A stretch of 64,000 bases of DNA from Zarea fungicola. Taxonomy: Eukaryota; Ascomycota; Sordariomycetes; Hypocreales; Cordycipitaceae. The translations under genes and the position numbers were made by a program. A model generated the notes under the pieces. The model saw nothing but the letters and a program-made list of their open reading frames with translations. It made no database searches and was not told where the DNA came from. This document shows, in pieces, positions 22,853-34,600 of the stretch (within the stretch, counting starts at the first letter, position 1; each line of letters begins with the position of its first letter). The stretch covers positions 1 through 64,000 of the forward strand of contig FWCC01000363.1 of the NCBI GenBank assembly GCA_900169235.1. Direction: 5' to 3'.

Positions 22853-25800
22853 TGCAACATTTGGCGATGGACACGCACGTTTGAGGTGTAAGTCTTGGCC
22901 ATCTAAGGAGCCTCATTACCTGTAGAGTTCAACTCCACCTAGCTTCTGCTTGGACCTGTACCCCGATCCTATCAACGTTTATTAATCCTTGTCAGATTGT
23001 ATTAAATGAGCTGTAGATACTATTGTTGATTTTGGCGGCAGTGGCCCCTGTCTGCTTCGGACCAGCGGTGAGCCATTTCCACAGGTAATCAGCCAGATTG
23101 AAGCCCATTCCATATATGCATGGCAGGGACGGAAATTAGTACAACTTGATTCAACGTATTGTTCTCAAAGGTTCTGCTCCATCGCCGAGTCAGGCAACTT
23201 CATTCATGCGTTGCGGGATATTGGCGAGTAGTTTTGTGTGTTGCATTTGTGCAAATCTGTTCCCCGTCATTTATCTGTGGGACTTTTGCTTCGAATGGCG
23301 TGTTTCGTTCATCTTCGTCTTGGAAGCCATGCTGTTCTATTTAGCGGACAGCGTAAGCGTTTCCTAACTCATCTATCACGGATCTCGTGTATTAGCGCCC
23401 GCCTGTGCACTTATGCAGACAGAGCTAGTACAAATCATCAGCCATGTACTCTGAAGACAGCTGTTTCTTCGTAGAGGCTGTGAGATAAATGCTCAGACTC
23501 ACGCATTAAAGTATAAACTCTTGAGACAATTAATAATCTTCACTTTCTATTCCACCCATTACAAATTATCTGCAACTCCGCATGGAGCGAGAAATTCGAT
23601 AATCCGGCAATTGTCCTGCGCTTGAATTGGTATTCGGGTACTTCCGCCCACACAGTCGGCACAGTCCATTTGCACATGTATAATAAGGCTAACTAACCGG
23701 CGGATGAAGCCATGATAAAATAAAAAGACACCGTTTAAACCTACCATGGCGGCTATTTTCACTTCGTGTCAAGTTCATGAAATCACGCAATGGTTGTTTG
23801 CTGTTTTCACGCAAAAAATAAAATCCAGCTATTACTTTGTTGTTTTTGTGGTTGCTCTTTCATGGTTCGAAAACTGTAGAGTTGTTGAGAGCACGGAGCG
23901 TTTTGCATGGCAATCAGCTTTCACGATGAATCACATGTGGTTCACGGGACTGAATCAAGAGTCAGAACAGCAATGAGCATTGCATGCATTCTTCCTTTTA
24001 GCCAATGTATATGATGTAGTGTCAACTGTTCTGTGGACTGTCTGAAACGAATAAAAGTTTTCATCTCTGGCACAGGTAGGTCTGCTACGCATCGGACCAG
24101 ATTCTTGACGTGTGCAGAAAATTAATACGAGCCAGATTCTTTCAATGACATTCACCGAGAGATTCCACCTTGCTAACGTAGTTTTCGTGAAATCCTTCGT
24201 GTTCAAGATGATGGTCAGGGTGAAGCCCTATATACGGAACCATAGAGTTGTGTATCCCACAAACCCGTATTTACTTCAAGAATATGGACCGTATGCGCAG
24301 TTGACAGTGAAAGTATGCTTTAATGGAACTACCCTACTGATCCATTCGCATACTCCATTGTCAACGTTCGTGCATAGTTTTCCCGTGTACTGTGTCTACA
24401 GCTACACATCTGGTGCCGGGTAAGTCAAGGCCACCAAATCTACACCGTTGATCAAGCCCTTGATAGAAATTGAATAAGCGGTTTCCAGCGCCATTACACA
24501 TGATGTGTTAATCTATATACATGTAGACTTTGAAAGTCTAGAACAGCAGGTTTCCGACCGGCTTTGGGGCTCCCCCCTGTACTGCCTGCCGGCGGCAACT
24601 AGCTTGTTTCATGCATGATCTTGTAAACTGGAACCAACTATGCTCCGCCACTTCTGGCCCGAATTGACAAGTTGACATCTCGGGCCATGTGACACATCTG
24701 GAATATCTCCGTGTGGGTATAAAACGGCCATCGGTAGCTACTACCGGAAAGCTTGGTTTTTCTCGTATCGCATGTACACGCGGCAGGGCAGCATTTTGTG
24801 GATATCTTTCATAGGCGCCACCCGCAGTGTCTAAGCCACACATGGCCGCGTAGTCAAATCGCAAACAGATTAAAACTCCATCGGCGAACTATATGTCAAT
24901 GCCGTATTTGGGAATAAAATTCGAGGCTTGCACTGAACTAGGATAGCGAGCGATTACCAAAAAAAAAAGTGGCTGGTGTTCTGATTGGGTACCAGTAATG
25001 CCACATCCCGCCTGCCTGAACGTTGGATGCTGCTGGCCCATTTCTATTTATAACTACATTTCAAAATGCGAGGCTCTATTGAACCCACCAGCGGTAAAAA
25101 GAACGTTAAATTTTAGCCTAGACAGTCAATACGAGCGCCCTGAATGTAATGGACCAATGAGCAGCCTTGCTGACAGCTGGGGCCTCGCGTTGTGAACATA
25201 CCGAGCAGTAATCTAGATCCAGCAGGAATAACGACACATGAATCCAATAGATGGTAGCATTACGTCGTTCATAAGACTGTTACAGGTTAATTATAGAATT
25301 GAACCCACACCAGGTTTTCCTGGGATGAGGCTGCCGTGGGGATTCTACACCATTGAGGGTCGTGGGGTTCAAACTTGTACAGTGACGGTGCCACGTTAAC
25401 CACTCGACCACAGAGATCTTAGAAAGGTCAAACGGTACCAGCTGCTGTCAGAGTGTTTCTACCATTCCAAAGCAACATAAAATACAGCATGTATCCTTCT
25501 ATTATCAGGTGTCCACTCTATAGTCAGCCGGCTTGATCAAACTTGTCAAACAGGTTCTGAATACCCGCGATGCCGTGAATAGGCGCGTCACGATCTTGTT
25601 ACATATAAGATAGACATTGAATCCCTTGCTTCATAGAATTGTATGAACAACGTAACAGCACTTATTCTAGCGTTCAAATGATACACGAGGAGTCAAGATG
25701 AACGTATCGGAAACGACATGGCAAGGCACGACATGGAAAATACCAGTATACATAAAGCCTCAGACGTGTGAGATGGAACTCTCCTGCTGAATATTGGCCA

Positions 25801-26144
25801 TAGACATACGTCCGATCCTGAGTTCCACCCAGGGCAGCAAAGTACCGCGATCCACCACGTTAGGGACAAGTTCTTTTGACCAGGAACACGCCATGTGCCC
25901 CGTGGGACATGGAAACCCCATCGCATGGACTTTCCCCGTGGCGTTTTTTTTTTCCCACCAAGAACTTCCAAGTCCTGGCAAGCCCCATTCGAATAAGCCC
26001 TGGGTAATCGGCCACGCAAGCCCTTTTGCACATATAATGCTGCCAGCTTGCCCTCGTGAGCACATTCCTCTTTGGATTTTGTATCCATTCAAACAACGTT
26101 CTCTTCTTCCTTTACCATAAATACGACATATTTGTTTATCGAAA
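22853..26144. other. Gene-sparse stretch between the MITE and the secreted protein gene
   Basis: No supported gene was found. It includes a tRNA-like A/B-box pair on the minus strand at 25360-25412, listed separately. The last few hundred bases should be the promoter of the small secreted protein. Confidence 0.45.
25360..25412 (-). other. tRNA-like internal promoter pair (possible SINE head or tRNA relic)
   Basis: Read on the minus strand, TGGTCGAGTGG at 25410-25400 matches a Pol III A box. AGTTTGAACCC, about 25 nt further on at 25375-25365, is close to a B box. The D-arm-like part resembles tRNA-Ser, but no acceptor or anticodon stem can be paired, so this is not a functional tRNA. It could be the head of a tRNA-derived SINE, a dead tRNA copy or chance. 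Confidence 0.3.
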
Positions 26145-26399
26145 ATGCTAGTCAAGGCTTCTGTCTTATTGACAGCCTTGTCGGTGGCTGCCGAGGCCGC
26201 TCCCAAGCAGTTCCCCATTGATGGAGCTTCGGAGCAGCATAAACTCCCGCAAGATCCTGTCACCATTCGCTGTGGCACAGGTTCCAACACTCAGGAATGC
26301 CCTCCGCGATACAAGTGCACCGCCCCGCCAAACTGCGAACGCTACATCATGGGGGTGTACTATGAGGGCTGCATCGGCACCTGTGTTCCCAACTTCTAA
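26145..26399 (+). CDS. Small secreted cysteine-rich protein, candidate effector
   Basis: This is an intronless 84-residue protein. The start at 26145 gives a clear signal peptide (MLVKASVLLTALSVAAEA) with likely cleavage before APKQ. The mature part of about 66 residues has six cysteines at positions 43, 52, 58, 64, 76 and 80 (spacing C-X8-C-X5-C-X5-C-X11-C-X3-C), enough for three disulfides. The C terminus reads VYYEGCIGTCVPNF. Size, Cys content and secretion fit the small secreted protein class that includes effectors and antimicrobial-type proteins, but I recognise no named family and cannot assign a target. It stands alone in a gene-sparse block that also holds a transposon relic. A proteinase-inhibitor-like knot is an alternative. 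Confidence 0.78.
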   Translation: MLVKASVLLTALSVAAEAAPKQFPIDGASEQHKLPQDPVTIRCGTGSNTQECPPRYKCTAPPNCERYIMGVYYEGCIGTCVPNF

Positions 26400-28885
26400 A
26401 GGCGCAGCAGCCCATCACCAAAGACTCAATACCTTTCTCAACTATGATGATGAAGATTATCAAGAGCTTTTGATACTTTTATTACATCTATTTTATCTAC
26501 ACTAGCGAAGCACCACCGAAAACGATAAGAACAAGTCGGAGACGATTTGCACGACTTTAACAAAGAGTGGGATTAAGCAACTTTGTATCCCAATATTGTT
26601 TGAAATGGTTCCGAAAACAAAGCTCGATAGTGATAGAATACATCAATTTTGCTTTTATGGCGTTTTGTACTTTGATTTTGCAAACTTTTCCTGATTGGCG
26701 GTTGTTAATGGAGGAGCGTTTTGACCTATGAAGCAACGGAATTGGACACCCAGGACGGTCATCATTACGCATTCATCAGTTGGCCTGCTTTAGTTTTAAC
26801 ATAGATACCATTAGAGGATTTTACATAATACAATACTGTTAATAGAATTCGTATTTGGATATCAAATGTTTTATTTTTGTTCGTTCGGCTGTTTCAACCT
26901 CTTCTCCCCTGCATCTCCATTGTCAAATTCTCCACCACATTGCGTCACCTACGGTCGCTGAATCGCTAAAATATGGAAACTTTGGACAAGAGCCATACTT
27001 GTTTAGTAATATTATAATATCTTTCTGTTCTCATTTGCAACAGTTCTGGAAACTTGCCTCGAAAGGACAAATTTTGGCACGTACCTTTCGCCACGTCCTC
27101 TGTGGGATCTACCCTCTAATCAACCCAAAGTAACTACTGTATATTTGTGCATTTGGAATTATCAAGGGAAACCGCCAATTGAGACGTGGGGTTGTTGCTT
27201 CCTGAAGGCTTATGCCCGCGGGAACGAGCTAACAAAGCTGGAGATTTCTGCAATACAATGTACTGGGCCATGGTATACTTTGTGTTTTGTACAACAGCAC
27301 ACTTGCTCTACCCTCTAAGACGTATAGTTAAGACCATGGCTGGTCGGCAAGTTAGGCGAGATGCCGGAGGTTGTGTTGCCTTGCAAGGCACAGGCCATGT
27401 GGGACTGAAGAAAACGAGTCGCCTGGAGGCCATATTGCCTCTGTTTAACTGTGAGAAAAAGGAAGAAAAGTCTGCGTGGGTGCCCCATTGTAGAGGCGCA
27501 ATTGGGTGACGCAAGCAAGGAGACGTTTGTGGCTTTTGGTTACACGCCACAAAGGAACTCGAAAGTCGAAACCACACCAACCCAGTTCAGGAGCATGAGA
27601 CATAATTAGTAACCACCGAGCTGCCGCATTGCAAATCGGCAGTGATTGTTTGATGGAAGATTATATTTGAGGGGGAAATATTGCCATGCTTGTTATGCTT
27701 GTGCTTAGTCCTCTCTCAGGTCCTTGACGGCTTCTTTGCTACTCGCAGCCCAATAAATTCGGGATACATGTTCTGGGAGTACGGATTAGTATTGTTCTAT
27801 TTGACCTATATTAGGTCTCTTGCACTACGACTGCATTATCTCTACAAGAGAAAACAATTGCCATGTTTTCTTGTGGATTTGTGATTTAGCCAAAGCAATG
27901 TAGGCTGCTGGGTAAAAGCACAATCAATACGAGAGAACGGCCCGATCCCGACTCCGTACCCCGTACACCCAAATTTTCATTTACAGGCGGATAACCACAA
28001 CAGGTAACTCCAGCAGACAAGGATGTTGTGGGCTAACCCCACGACGGTCTTCCTTTTACAGCGTCGTGGCGGTACGTGACCGATATGCACATGTCCAGAG
28101 CTAGTTTTATGAATGCAAAAGAAATGTTAAGAGATTGCATTATTTGTCCCGCTCCCGCCCCCAAGAAAAGAAGCAGGAAAACCGTTTCAAACTACAAACC
28201 CACGATTATGTGCCAATTCTGTGCTGGTATGCTGGCTGGAGGACAAAGGCAAACTGGCACGGAATCGGAGATGCAATAAAATCTCAATTCATGGGGTGCT
28301 GGTGGCCCATTTAGTCTCGCCAGTTTTCGAACATGGTTCAACGAGTCCAATCAGGCGACAATCTTTATGAAGCCAAGGCCGACCATCCCGCTACAGGCTA
28401 TAAGTGCAGGCCACTATCACCGGATAGGCTTTACAGACCTCATACTGGAGACATTACAAACGCCTGTGATAGGTGATCACGGCCAGCTGGGACCTGCCGT
28501 TCATCTTGGGCGGGCTCTTGCACACCGCCTCGCCTTGCACCGCTAGAGACTTCAATGTCGTGCGATAACGCTGTAGGTTAACTATGTACAGGCCGCTACT
28601 AGTAGGTACCTTACTAAAGAGGTAGAGTCTAGCTACGTGGGGCACAACAGCCTTGGAGGGGCTACTCCGTACTCGGGTTCTGTTTCCAGCCATCAGGTAC
28701 AGGTGCATTCTGCAGTCGGCTGCTAGCGAGTTACCTGCTAGACATCGACTCGATTGCTCCAAGCTCCTGCTAAATTGCCTCTCCCCAGATGTACCTCTCT
28801 CCCAGGTCTCCACGCCGATGCTACCCCCAAATTAGTCCAATTCAGCCAAGCCGTCCACGAAAAAGGTTGAGCCCCTCCAAAGGGG

Positions 28886-28893
28886 CACATGTG
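28886..28893 (+). promoter_or_regulatory. E-box CACATGTG upstream of INO1
   Basis: This is a perfect palindromic bHLH site, 512 bp before the INO1 start codon and upstream of the leader intron. Yeast INO1 is driven by Ino2/Ino4 through elements with a CATGTG core. That filamentous ascomycetes use the same circuit is inference. Confidence 0.35.
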
Positions 28894-29182
28894 TTTTCGT
28901 TATATCAGGGCCTAGCCGAGCCTCCCGCCCCTCCTCCCGACTCTTCCCTTCCTTGCCACCTAAACAACTCAACCAAACAACCAAACAACCAAAAAAAACA
29001 AGCATCAATCTTCTCTTTCGAGAATCTCAAAACCAAACACTGACATTTTCAAATTCGTCAACTGCTTCCACTAGACCTTGACCCGTGCCACCTTCCAAAA
29101 CCAACACTCAGAAACCTTTTGATCGAGGCATCCATTCCCTCGGTCCCAAAGTCGCCAAGACGTTTTCCAACCTCCTCAACTC

Positions 29183-29252
29183 GTAAGTTGATAATCATGG
29201 CATCTCTCTACTCGCCTCTCCTGCTCTCGGAAATCTGCTGACACCCATGCAG
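29183..29252 (+). other. Probable 5' UTR intron of INO1
   Basis: A 70-nt intron is proposed in the leader: donor GTAAGT at 29183, branch-like GCTGAC at about 29237, acceptor CATGCAG ending at 29252. It is non-coding and lies 153 bp before the start codon. It would also remove an ATG that precedes the true start. Confidence 0.55.
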
Positions 29253-29405
29253 GGTTCACCACCCGTTCGCAGGAGCCCGCTGCTCAGCCGACACTGGAGG
29301 AGCATCGGACTCGATCGAGACTCAGTAAATCGATCACTGCCACCCAGAAGCCCGCACACACTCTCGTCAACTCTGTAAACTCCGCCTTAATCCACCAAGT
29401 CTACA

Positions 29406-31019
29406 ATGGCTCCTCACGCGGAAACCCAAAACGGCTCCTCGAACGGGTCGGTTGATGCCTCTGGACACTCGTCTGCCGGCGTCGCCCCCATCTTCAAGGT
29501 CAACTCTCCCAACGTCACCTACACTGACGCCGAGATTCGATCCAAATACACATATCGCACTACCAGCGTCGATACTGACGCCAATGGCAACTATGTCGCG
29601 ACCCCCAAGGAGACTCCCTATGAGTTCAAGGTCGACCGCAAGGTGCCCAAGATTGGCATGATGTTGGTTGGCTGGGGCGGTAACAATGGTACCACCGTCA
29701 CGGCCGGTATCCTTGCCAACCGCCGCAAGCTCAGCTGGGAGACCAAGGATGGATCTTGCGATTCCAACTACTACGGCTCCGTCGTCATGAGCTCTACGCT
29801 CAAGCTTGGAACCGATGTCAAGACCAGCAAGGAGGTCAACATCCCCTTCCACAACATCCTCCCCATGGTTCACCCCAACGACATTACTATTGGCGGCTGG
29901 GACATTAGCAAATTGAACTTGGCCGCCGCCATGGACCGTGCCCAGGTTCTCGAGCCCACCCTCAAGGCCCAGGTTAAGAAGGAGATGGCCGAAATGGTTC
30001 CCCTGCCCTCCATTTACTACCCCGACTTCATTGCTGCCAACCAAGAGGACCGTGCCGACAACCTCCTTCAGGGCAGCAAGGCCTGTATGGCTCACGTCCA
30101 CCAGATTCAGACCGATATTCGCGAATTCAAGGCCAAGAATGCTCTGGACAAGGTCATTGTCATGTGGACTGCCAACACTGAGCGTTATGCAGACCTGGTC
30201 CCCGGCGTCAACGACACTGCTGATAACCTTCTCAAGGCTATTGAACATGGCCACGACGAGGTTTCTCCGTCTACCGTCTTTGCGGTTGCTTGTATCCTGG
30301 AGGGCACCCCCTTTATTAACGGGTCTCCCCAAAACACCTTTGTTCCCGGTGCCATTGAGCTTGCTGAGAAGCACAATGCCTTCATTGGTGGTGATGACTT
30401 CAAGTCTGGCCAGACCAAGATGAAGTCGGCCCTCGTTGACTTCCTTATCAACGCCGGAATCAAGCTCACTTCCATTGCCAGCTACAACCATCTCGGCAAC
30501 AATGACGGCAAGAACCTGAGCTCCCAGAAGCAGTTCCGCTCCAAGGAGATTTCCAAGTCCAATGTTGTCGATGACATGGTCGAGGCGAACACGGTTCTCT
30601 ACAAGCCCGACGAGCACCCCGATCACTGTGTCGTCATCAAGTACATGCCTGCTGTCGCTGACAACAAGCGTGCCCTTGACGAGTACTATGCCGAGATCTT
30701 CATGGGCGGCCACCAGACCATCTCCATGTTCAACATCTGCGAGGACTCTCTTCTGGCTTCGCCTCTCATCATTGATCTCGTCGTCATTGCTGAGATGATG
30801 ACCCGTATCCAATGGAAATCTGGCGACGGTGACGATTTCAAGCACTTCCACAGCGTCCTAAGTGTCCTCAGCTACATGCTCAAGGCTCCCCTTACTCCTC
30901 CTGGCACGCCTGTTGTCAACGCCCTTGCTAAGCAACGCGCTGCTCTGACCAACATTTTCCGTGCTTGTGTGGGCCTCGAGCCTGAGTCCGACATGACCCT
31001 TGAGCACAAGCTCTTTTAG
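29406..31019 (+). CDS. INO1: Inositol-3-phosphate synthase
   Basis: The enzyme converts glucose 6-phosphate to 1D-myo-inositol 3-phosphate with tightly bound NAD+, the first and committed step of inositol and phosphatidylinositol synthesis in the cytosol. It is a single 537-residue frame without coding introns, the usual family length. The start is the ATG in an ACA-ATG-GC context. The NAD-binding loop GWGGNNGTT is at residues 89-97. The strongly conserved central and catalytic region follows, including [23 protein letters not shown] (with catalytic lysines), [14 protein letters not shown] and the tail of the domain at SPLIIDLV. The codons are strongly C/G-ending, as in highly expressed genes. 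This creates a 494-codon antisense frame that is a shadow. Confidence 0.98.
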   Translation: MAPHAETQNGSSNGSVDASGHSSAGVAPIFKVNSPNVTYTDAEIRSKYTYRTTSVDTDANGNYVATPKETPYEFKVDRKVPKIGMMLVGWGGNNGTTVTAGILANRRKLSWETKDGSCDSNYYGSVVMSSTLKLGTDVKTSKEVNIPFHNILPMVHPNDITIGGWDISKLNLAAAMDRAQVLEPTLKAQVKKEMAEMVPLPSIYYPDFIAANQEDRADNLLQGSKACMAHVHQIQTDIREFKAKNALDKVIVMWTANTERYADLVPGVNDTADNLLKAIEHGHDEVSPSTVFAVACILEGTPFINGSPQNTFVPGAIELAEKHNAFIGGDDFKSGQTKMKSALVDFLINAGIKLTSIASYNHLGNNDGKNLSSQKQFRSKEISKSNVVDDMVEANTVLYKPDEHPDHCVVIKYMPAVADNKRALDEYYAEIFMGGHQTISMFNICEDSLLASPLIIDLVVIAEMMTRIQWKSGDGDDFKHFHSVLSVLSYMLKAPLTPPGTPVVNALAKQRAALTNIFRACVGLEPESDMTLEHKLF

Positions 31020-31654
31020 ACATGTCCGAGGGATTACTAGAGGCGTTTCTGGAGTGTACTGGTTTGCTTCAATATAGTCGGCCCGCTGTCTGAAGATGAT
31101 ATTATTGCTATTGTCTTGGGCGATGGTGGGAACCAAACATGACATGATAAAGGTCTAAAAAAAATTGAAAATGGAATTTAAAAAAAAAAAAAAAAATAGG
31201 TAGTTGGGCAAAAGCCAGGATCTAGGCTACCATGACAATATACTGCTTCTACCAATCTCCTTGCCGAGGATTACATGATTTGAAAGTACGTATTCCGTTC
31301 CAGACACCCAGTCACTAAACGACCAGTAAGTTTGGTGAGGCTACCTATGCTGTGGCCCACTTCTGTCTGTTGCGCGTGCCAACAGTGGCGCGGCGTCGTG
31401 TTTCCCACCGCGTCGCGCGCGTCACTTTAAGAAAAAGCCCACCCGCGCCACTTTAGCTTCCACCTAACCATCCATCATTTGTCTTCCAACAGCATCCCAT
31501 CTTTTAATATACCAATCAGCATTAAATCTTGTTTATTCCTTTATAACTTTATTCATCGTTTCTTTCTAAGGAAAACGGCTTTATTTATTTCTCGTTTCTT
31601 TCTTGGTCTATTTTGCATCCCTCGAATTGCACTACAATCAAAGAACTGCTGGCA
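31020..31654. other. INO1 3' UTR and MRC1 promoter, 0.6 kb
   Basis: It contains a poly-A tract at about 31,180-31,197. A GC-rich patch at 31,385-31,425 includes two CGCGTC motifs, at 31409 and 31418. Confidence 0.5.
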
Positions 31655-34600
31655 ATGTCGGCACCATCTTCACCGAGGTCCTGGCGTGGAGGCTCACCAG
31701 CTCTTATGCTCACACCTCGATCCAAAATTAAAGCTCTCCTCGCTACAGTCGATAGCAGCGATGAAGAAGGCGGCGTGCCTACAAATTTGAAATCAGCCAT
31801 CAGCGGCAGCTCCGTCCAGTCCGCACTGAAACAATTGGACTCGGACAATAATGAAGACGACAGCGAATCGGACGTCGAGATCCGGCCACGAGGCCGGCTT
31901 GCAGCCCGTATGCAGGCCAATTCCACATCTCCCAAGGAGAAGGGGCTTCAAACCGCGCGTGAACGCGTAAAACAAATGCTGGCACGGGGAGAAGAGCAAC
32001 AAGGGGCACAGCATGAGGGTGAAGATGACGATGACGATCTGCCAGTTGCACCCCGGCGACTGCATCGTCGTCCAGCCTGCGAAGCCACACCCAAAGGCGA
32101 ATCATCTCAAAGGAAAAGCAATCCCTCTAGTCCTGGTCTCTTTGTCTCATCACCAGCGAAGCCCTTGCCATCCCGCAGCGGACGCAGCAGCGCCTCGGAT
32201 TCGGACAGCGATGCCCTACCGGCCGTCAGGTCAGACCGCTTCAAGGCTCTGGTCGAGAAGAAACGTCAAGAACGCCTTGCTCGTGAAGCCAGGGAAGAAG
32301 CCGAGCGCGTAGAACGCCGAGCGCGCCAGGAGAAGCTCTCTTCGGAGCTGGGCGGGATTGATGATGATGATGACGATGTATCTAATATTTCCGACGATGA
32401 AGGCGGACAGACTCTAACACAGAAATCGGTCCGTCCCGCACGCAAGGCTAGCAAAAAGGCCATTGAGGAGATGAACCGCGAAACACAGCGTATGGCCAGA
32501 AGCATGCAGTTAGCCCACGAAGCCAAGACGCGAAAGAAGATTACGAAGAGCAGCCTCTTTGATAGGTTCAACTTTAAGCCGAATGACGAGACTGCCGTAC
32601 CTCTGCCGCAACCCACTAGCTCTAGTCGCCCAAACACACCACAGTCGGACGCTGAAATGGCTGATGAAGACACGCCCCCAAGCTCTCCGCCATCCGCAAG
32701 CAAGTCAGTCGAGGTAACTGCCACAATTCAAACAGCAGAGGATGAGGAAGACTTGCCTAGTTTGAACGATATTGTGAGTGCAGCTGCTGCAGAGGCTCTC
32801 GACAAGGGCAAGGAAAAGACAACTGAGATACCCGAGGACAAGCCGACTGAGACAGATAAGACCACGAAGCGCGTCCGAGTCCGTCTTCCCAATATGTTGA
32901 AGACGCTCGCGGGAGGATCTGATGATGAGCTAGAAATTACAGCAACCGTTCAGGACAAGGTTAAAGCTGTCTTTGATAATGTTCCTGTCAAGGCTGCCCA
33001 GGAGTCGCATTCTCTACAGGTTCTACGCGCCCTTGCCCTCGTACAGTCGCCCGACAGAAATCAGAATCGCCGCGGAAAGAAGCAGCCCGGAATGACCAAC
33101 AACGAACTCCAGGCATCCCTTCAGCAACGAGCGAGACAGCAGGCAAAGTCTGAGAGAATGCGCCGCCTTGATTTGCTCAAGTCTCAAGGTATTGTCGTCC
33201 AGACCATGGAGGAACGCGAGCGCCAGATGGAGGAGGTGGAAGATATTGTAGCCAAGGCTCGTGAAAAGGTTCAACTCCTTATGGAACAAGAACGCGAAGC
33301 GGCCAAGAAGGAGAAGAAGGATAGTACGTCAGCGGATCCTTTGGATTGGGACGACAGCGACGATGAGTTTGTTGCGCCTGAAGAGGAGGTTGTGGAGGAC
33401 GCTGAAGCCATTCAGCTCTCTGGATCTGAAGATGAGGGTGAAGACGCAGATGATGAGAGTGACACTGCAAATCCCATCTTTGATGACGAGGCTGAAGAGT
33501 CTGAGGCGGAGCAAGAAATTACCGAGGTTAGCGAGGACGAGAAAATGGAGGGTGTTGTAATGCAGACGCGACGCAGGCGCGCCAGGAATATTACAGCAGT
33601 TCTCTCGGATGACGAGGCAGACATGGAGATCAAGGCCACGCCAAAGCCTGTCAAGAAGGTTGACCAGATTTCCCCCGCAGCACAAAACAACCACTCGCCG
33701 GCTGCACCAGGTTCGGTTCTGCGATCGGCCAAGAAGAGTTTCATCCCCGGTCTACCTGTCAAAGGACCAGCCGGCCTAGGACTGACCCAAATCTTCGCGG
33801 GCACGATGGACGACAGCCAAATGGGAACAGCCAATAGCCTTGCCCAGTCCATGATGCCTGACTTTGATCAGTTCCCCGACTCCAACTTCTCCGCAACCAT
33901 GGATCCCCTGGTAGATGGCATCGTCGAAGACTCGCAGCGTCCTGAGACACAGGGCGTCAGGCAGGGCGTCACACAGGGCATCCGCCTCAACATGTCACAG
34001 TCGCAGATGCACGGTCTAGATAGCCTCATGCGAGACAGCTACCCTGGCGAGTCGCAAACTATCGAGTTCTCTCAAGACGGTGGATTCCAGGCCTACACCC
34101 CTCTGAAAGACCGCTTCATCGAGCCGCCATTCTCTACCGTGGCCACCGATGTCGCCGGTCCAATGGAGGATGACGGTACGCAAGCATCGCCCTTGCTGCG
34201 TCGAGGTAAACTACGCCGCAAGGCGGATATGGAGACGGCCATTGAAAACACTCAGCCAACCGCAGCTGAAGCCCCTGCCCAGGATGCTTTTGCTAGGCTC
34301 AGACACGAGGCTCAGCGAAAGGAGAAGCGACGTCCCACAGATGCCTTCAATGCCAAGACGAGCAAGGCCAAGGAAATGGTTGAGCGGGAGGCTCAGGAGT
34401 CCGACGACGAGTACGCTGGTCTTGGTGGTGCCGATGGTGAAGACAGTGACAACGAGTCCAACGCATCAGTGCAGGAGATGATTGACGATGCCACTGCCAA
34501 CAATGCCGACGACAGCAAGCTAGCCGCTTTCTATGCGTAAGTAATGACGTAATAACTTGACAAGGACAGTCCGGCTAACAGATACCTTCAGTGATCGTGC

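Larger units (their letters stand above)
26400..29405. other. Gene-free stretch upstream of INO1, 3.0 kb
   Basis: Only weak frames occur. The right end (about 28,840-29,405) is the INO1 promoter and leader: an E-box, a pyrimidine-rich core at about 28,922-28,955, A-rich repeats, and a leader intron. The remaining ~2.4 kb shows nothing recognisable. Confidence 0.45.

Noticed and set aside
22653..22916. 87-codon frame overlapping the right end of the MITE
   Set aside because: Encodes A+T-derived Ile/Lys/Tyr/Asn runs, crosses the element boundary and has no transposase motif.
28076..28279. Short plus-strand frame with two CxxC pairs, suggestive of a zinc finger
   Set aside because: It begins with a non-ATG codon, has no conserved spacing of any zinc family and no splice partner.
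29367..30851. 494-codon open frame on the minus strand across INO1
   Set aside because: It is an exact antisense shadow of a highly biased, GC3-rich coding sequence. Its Gly/Val/Leu-rich product is typical of such shadows and has no domain.
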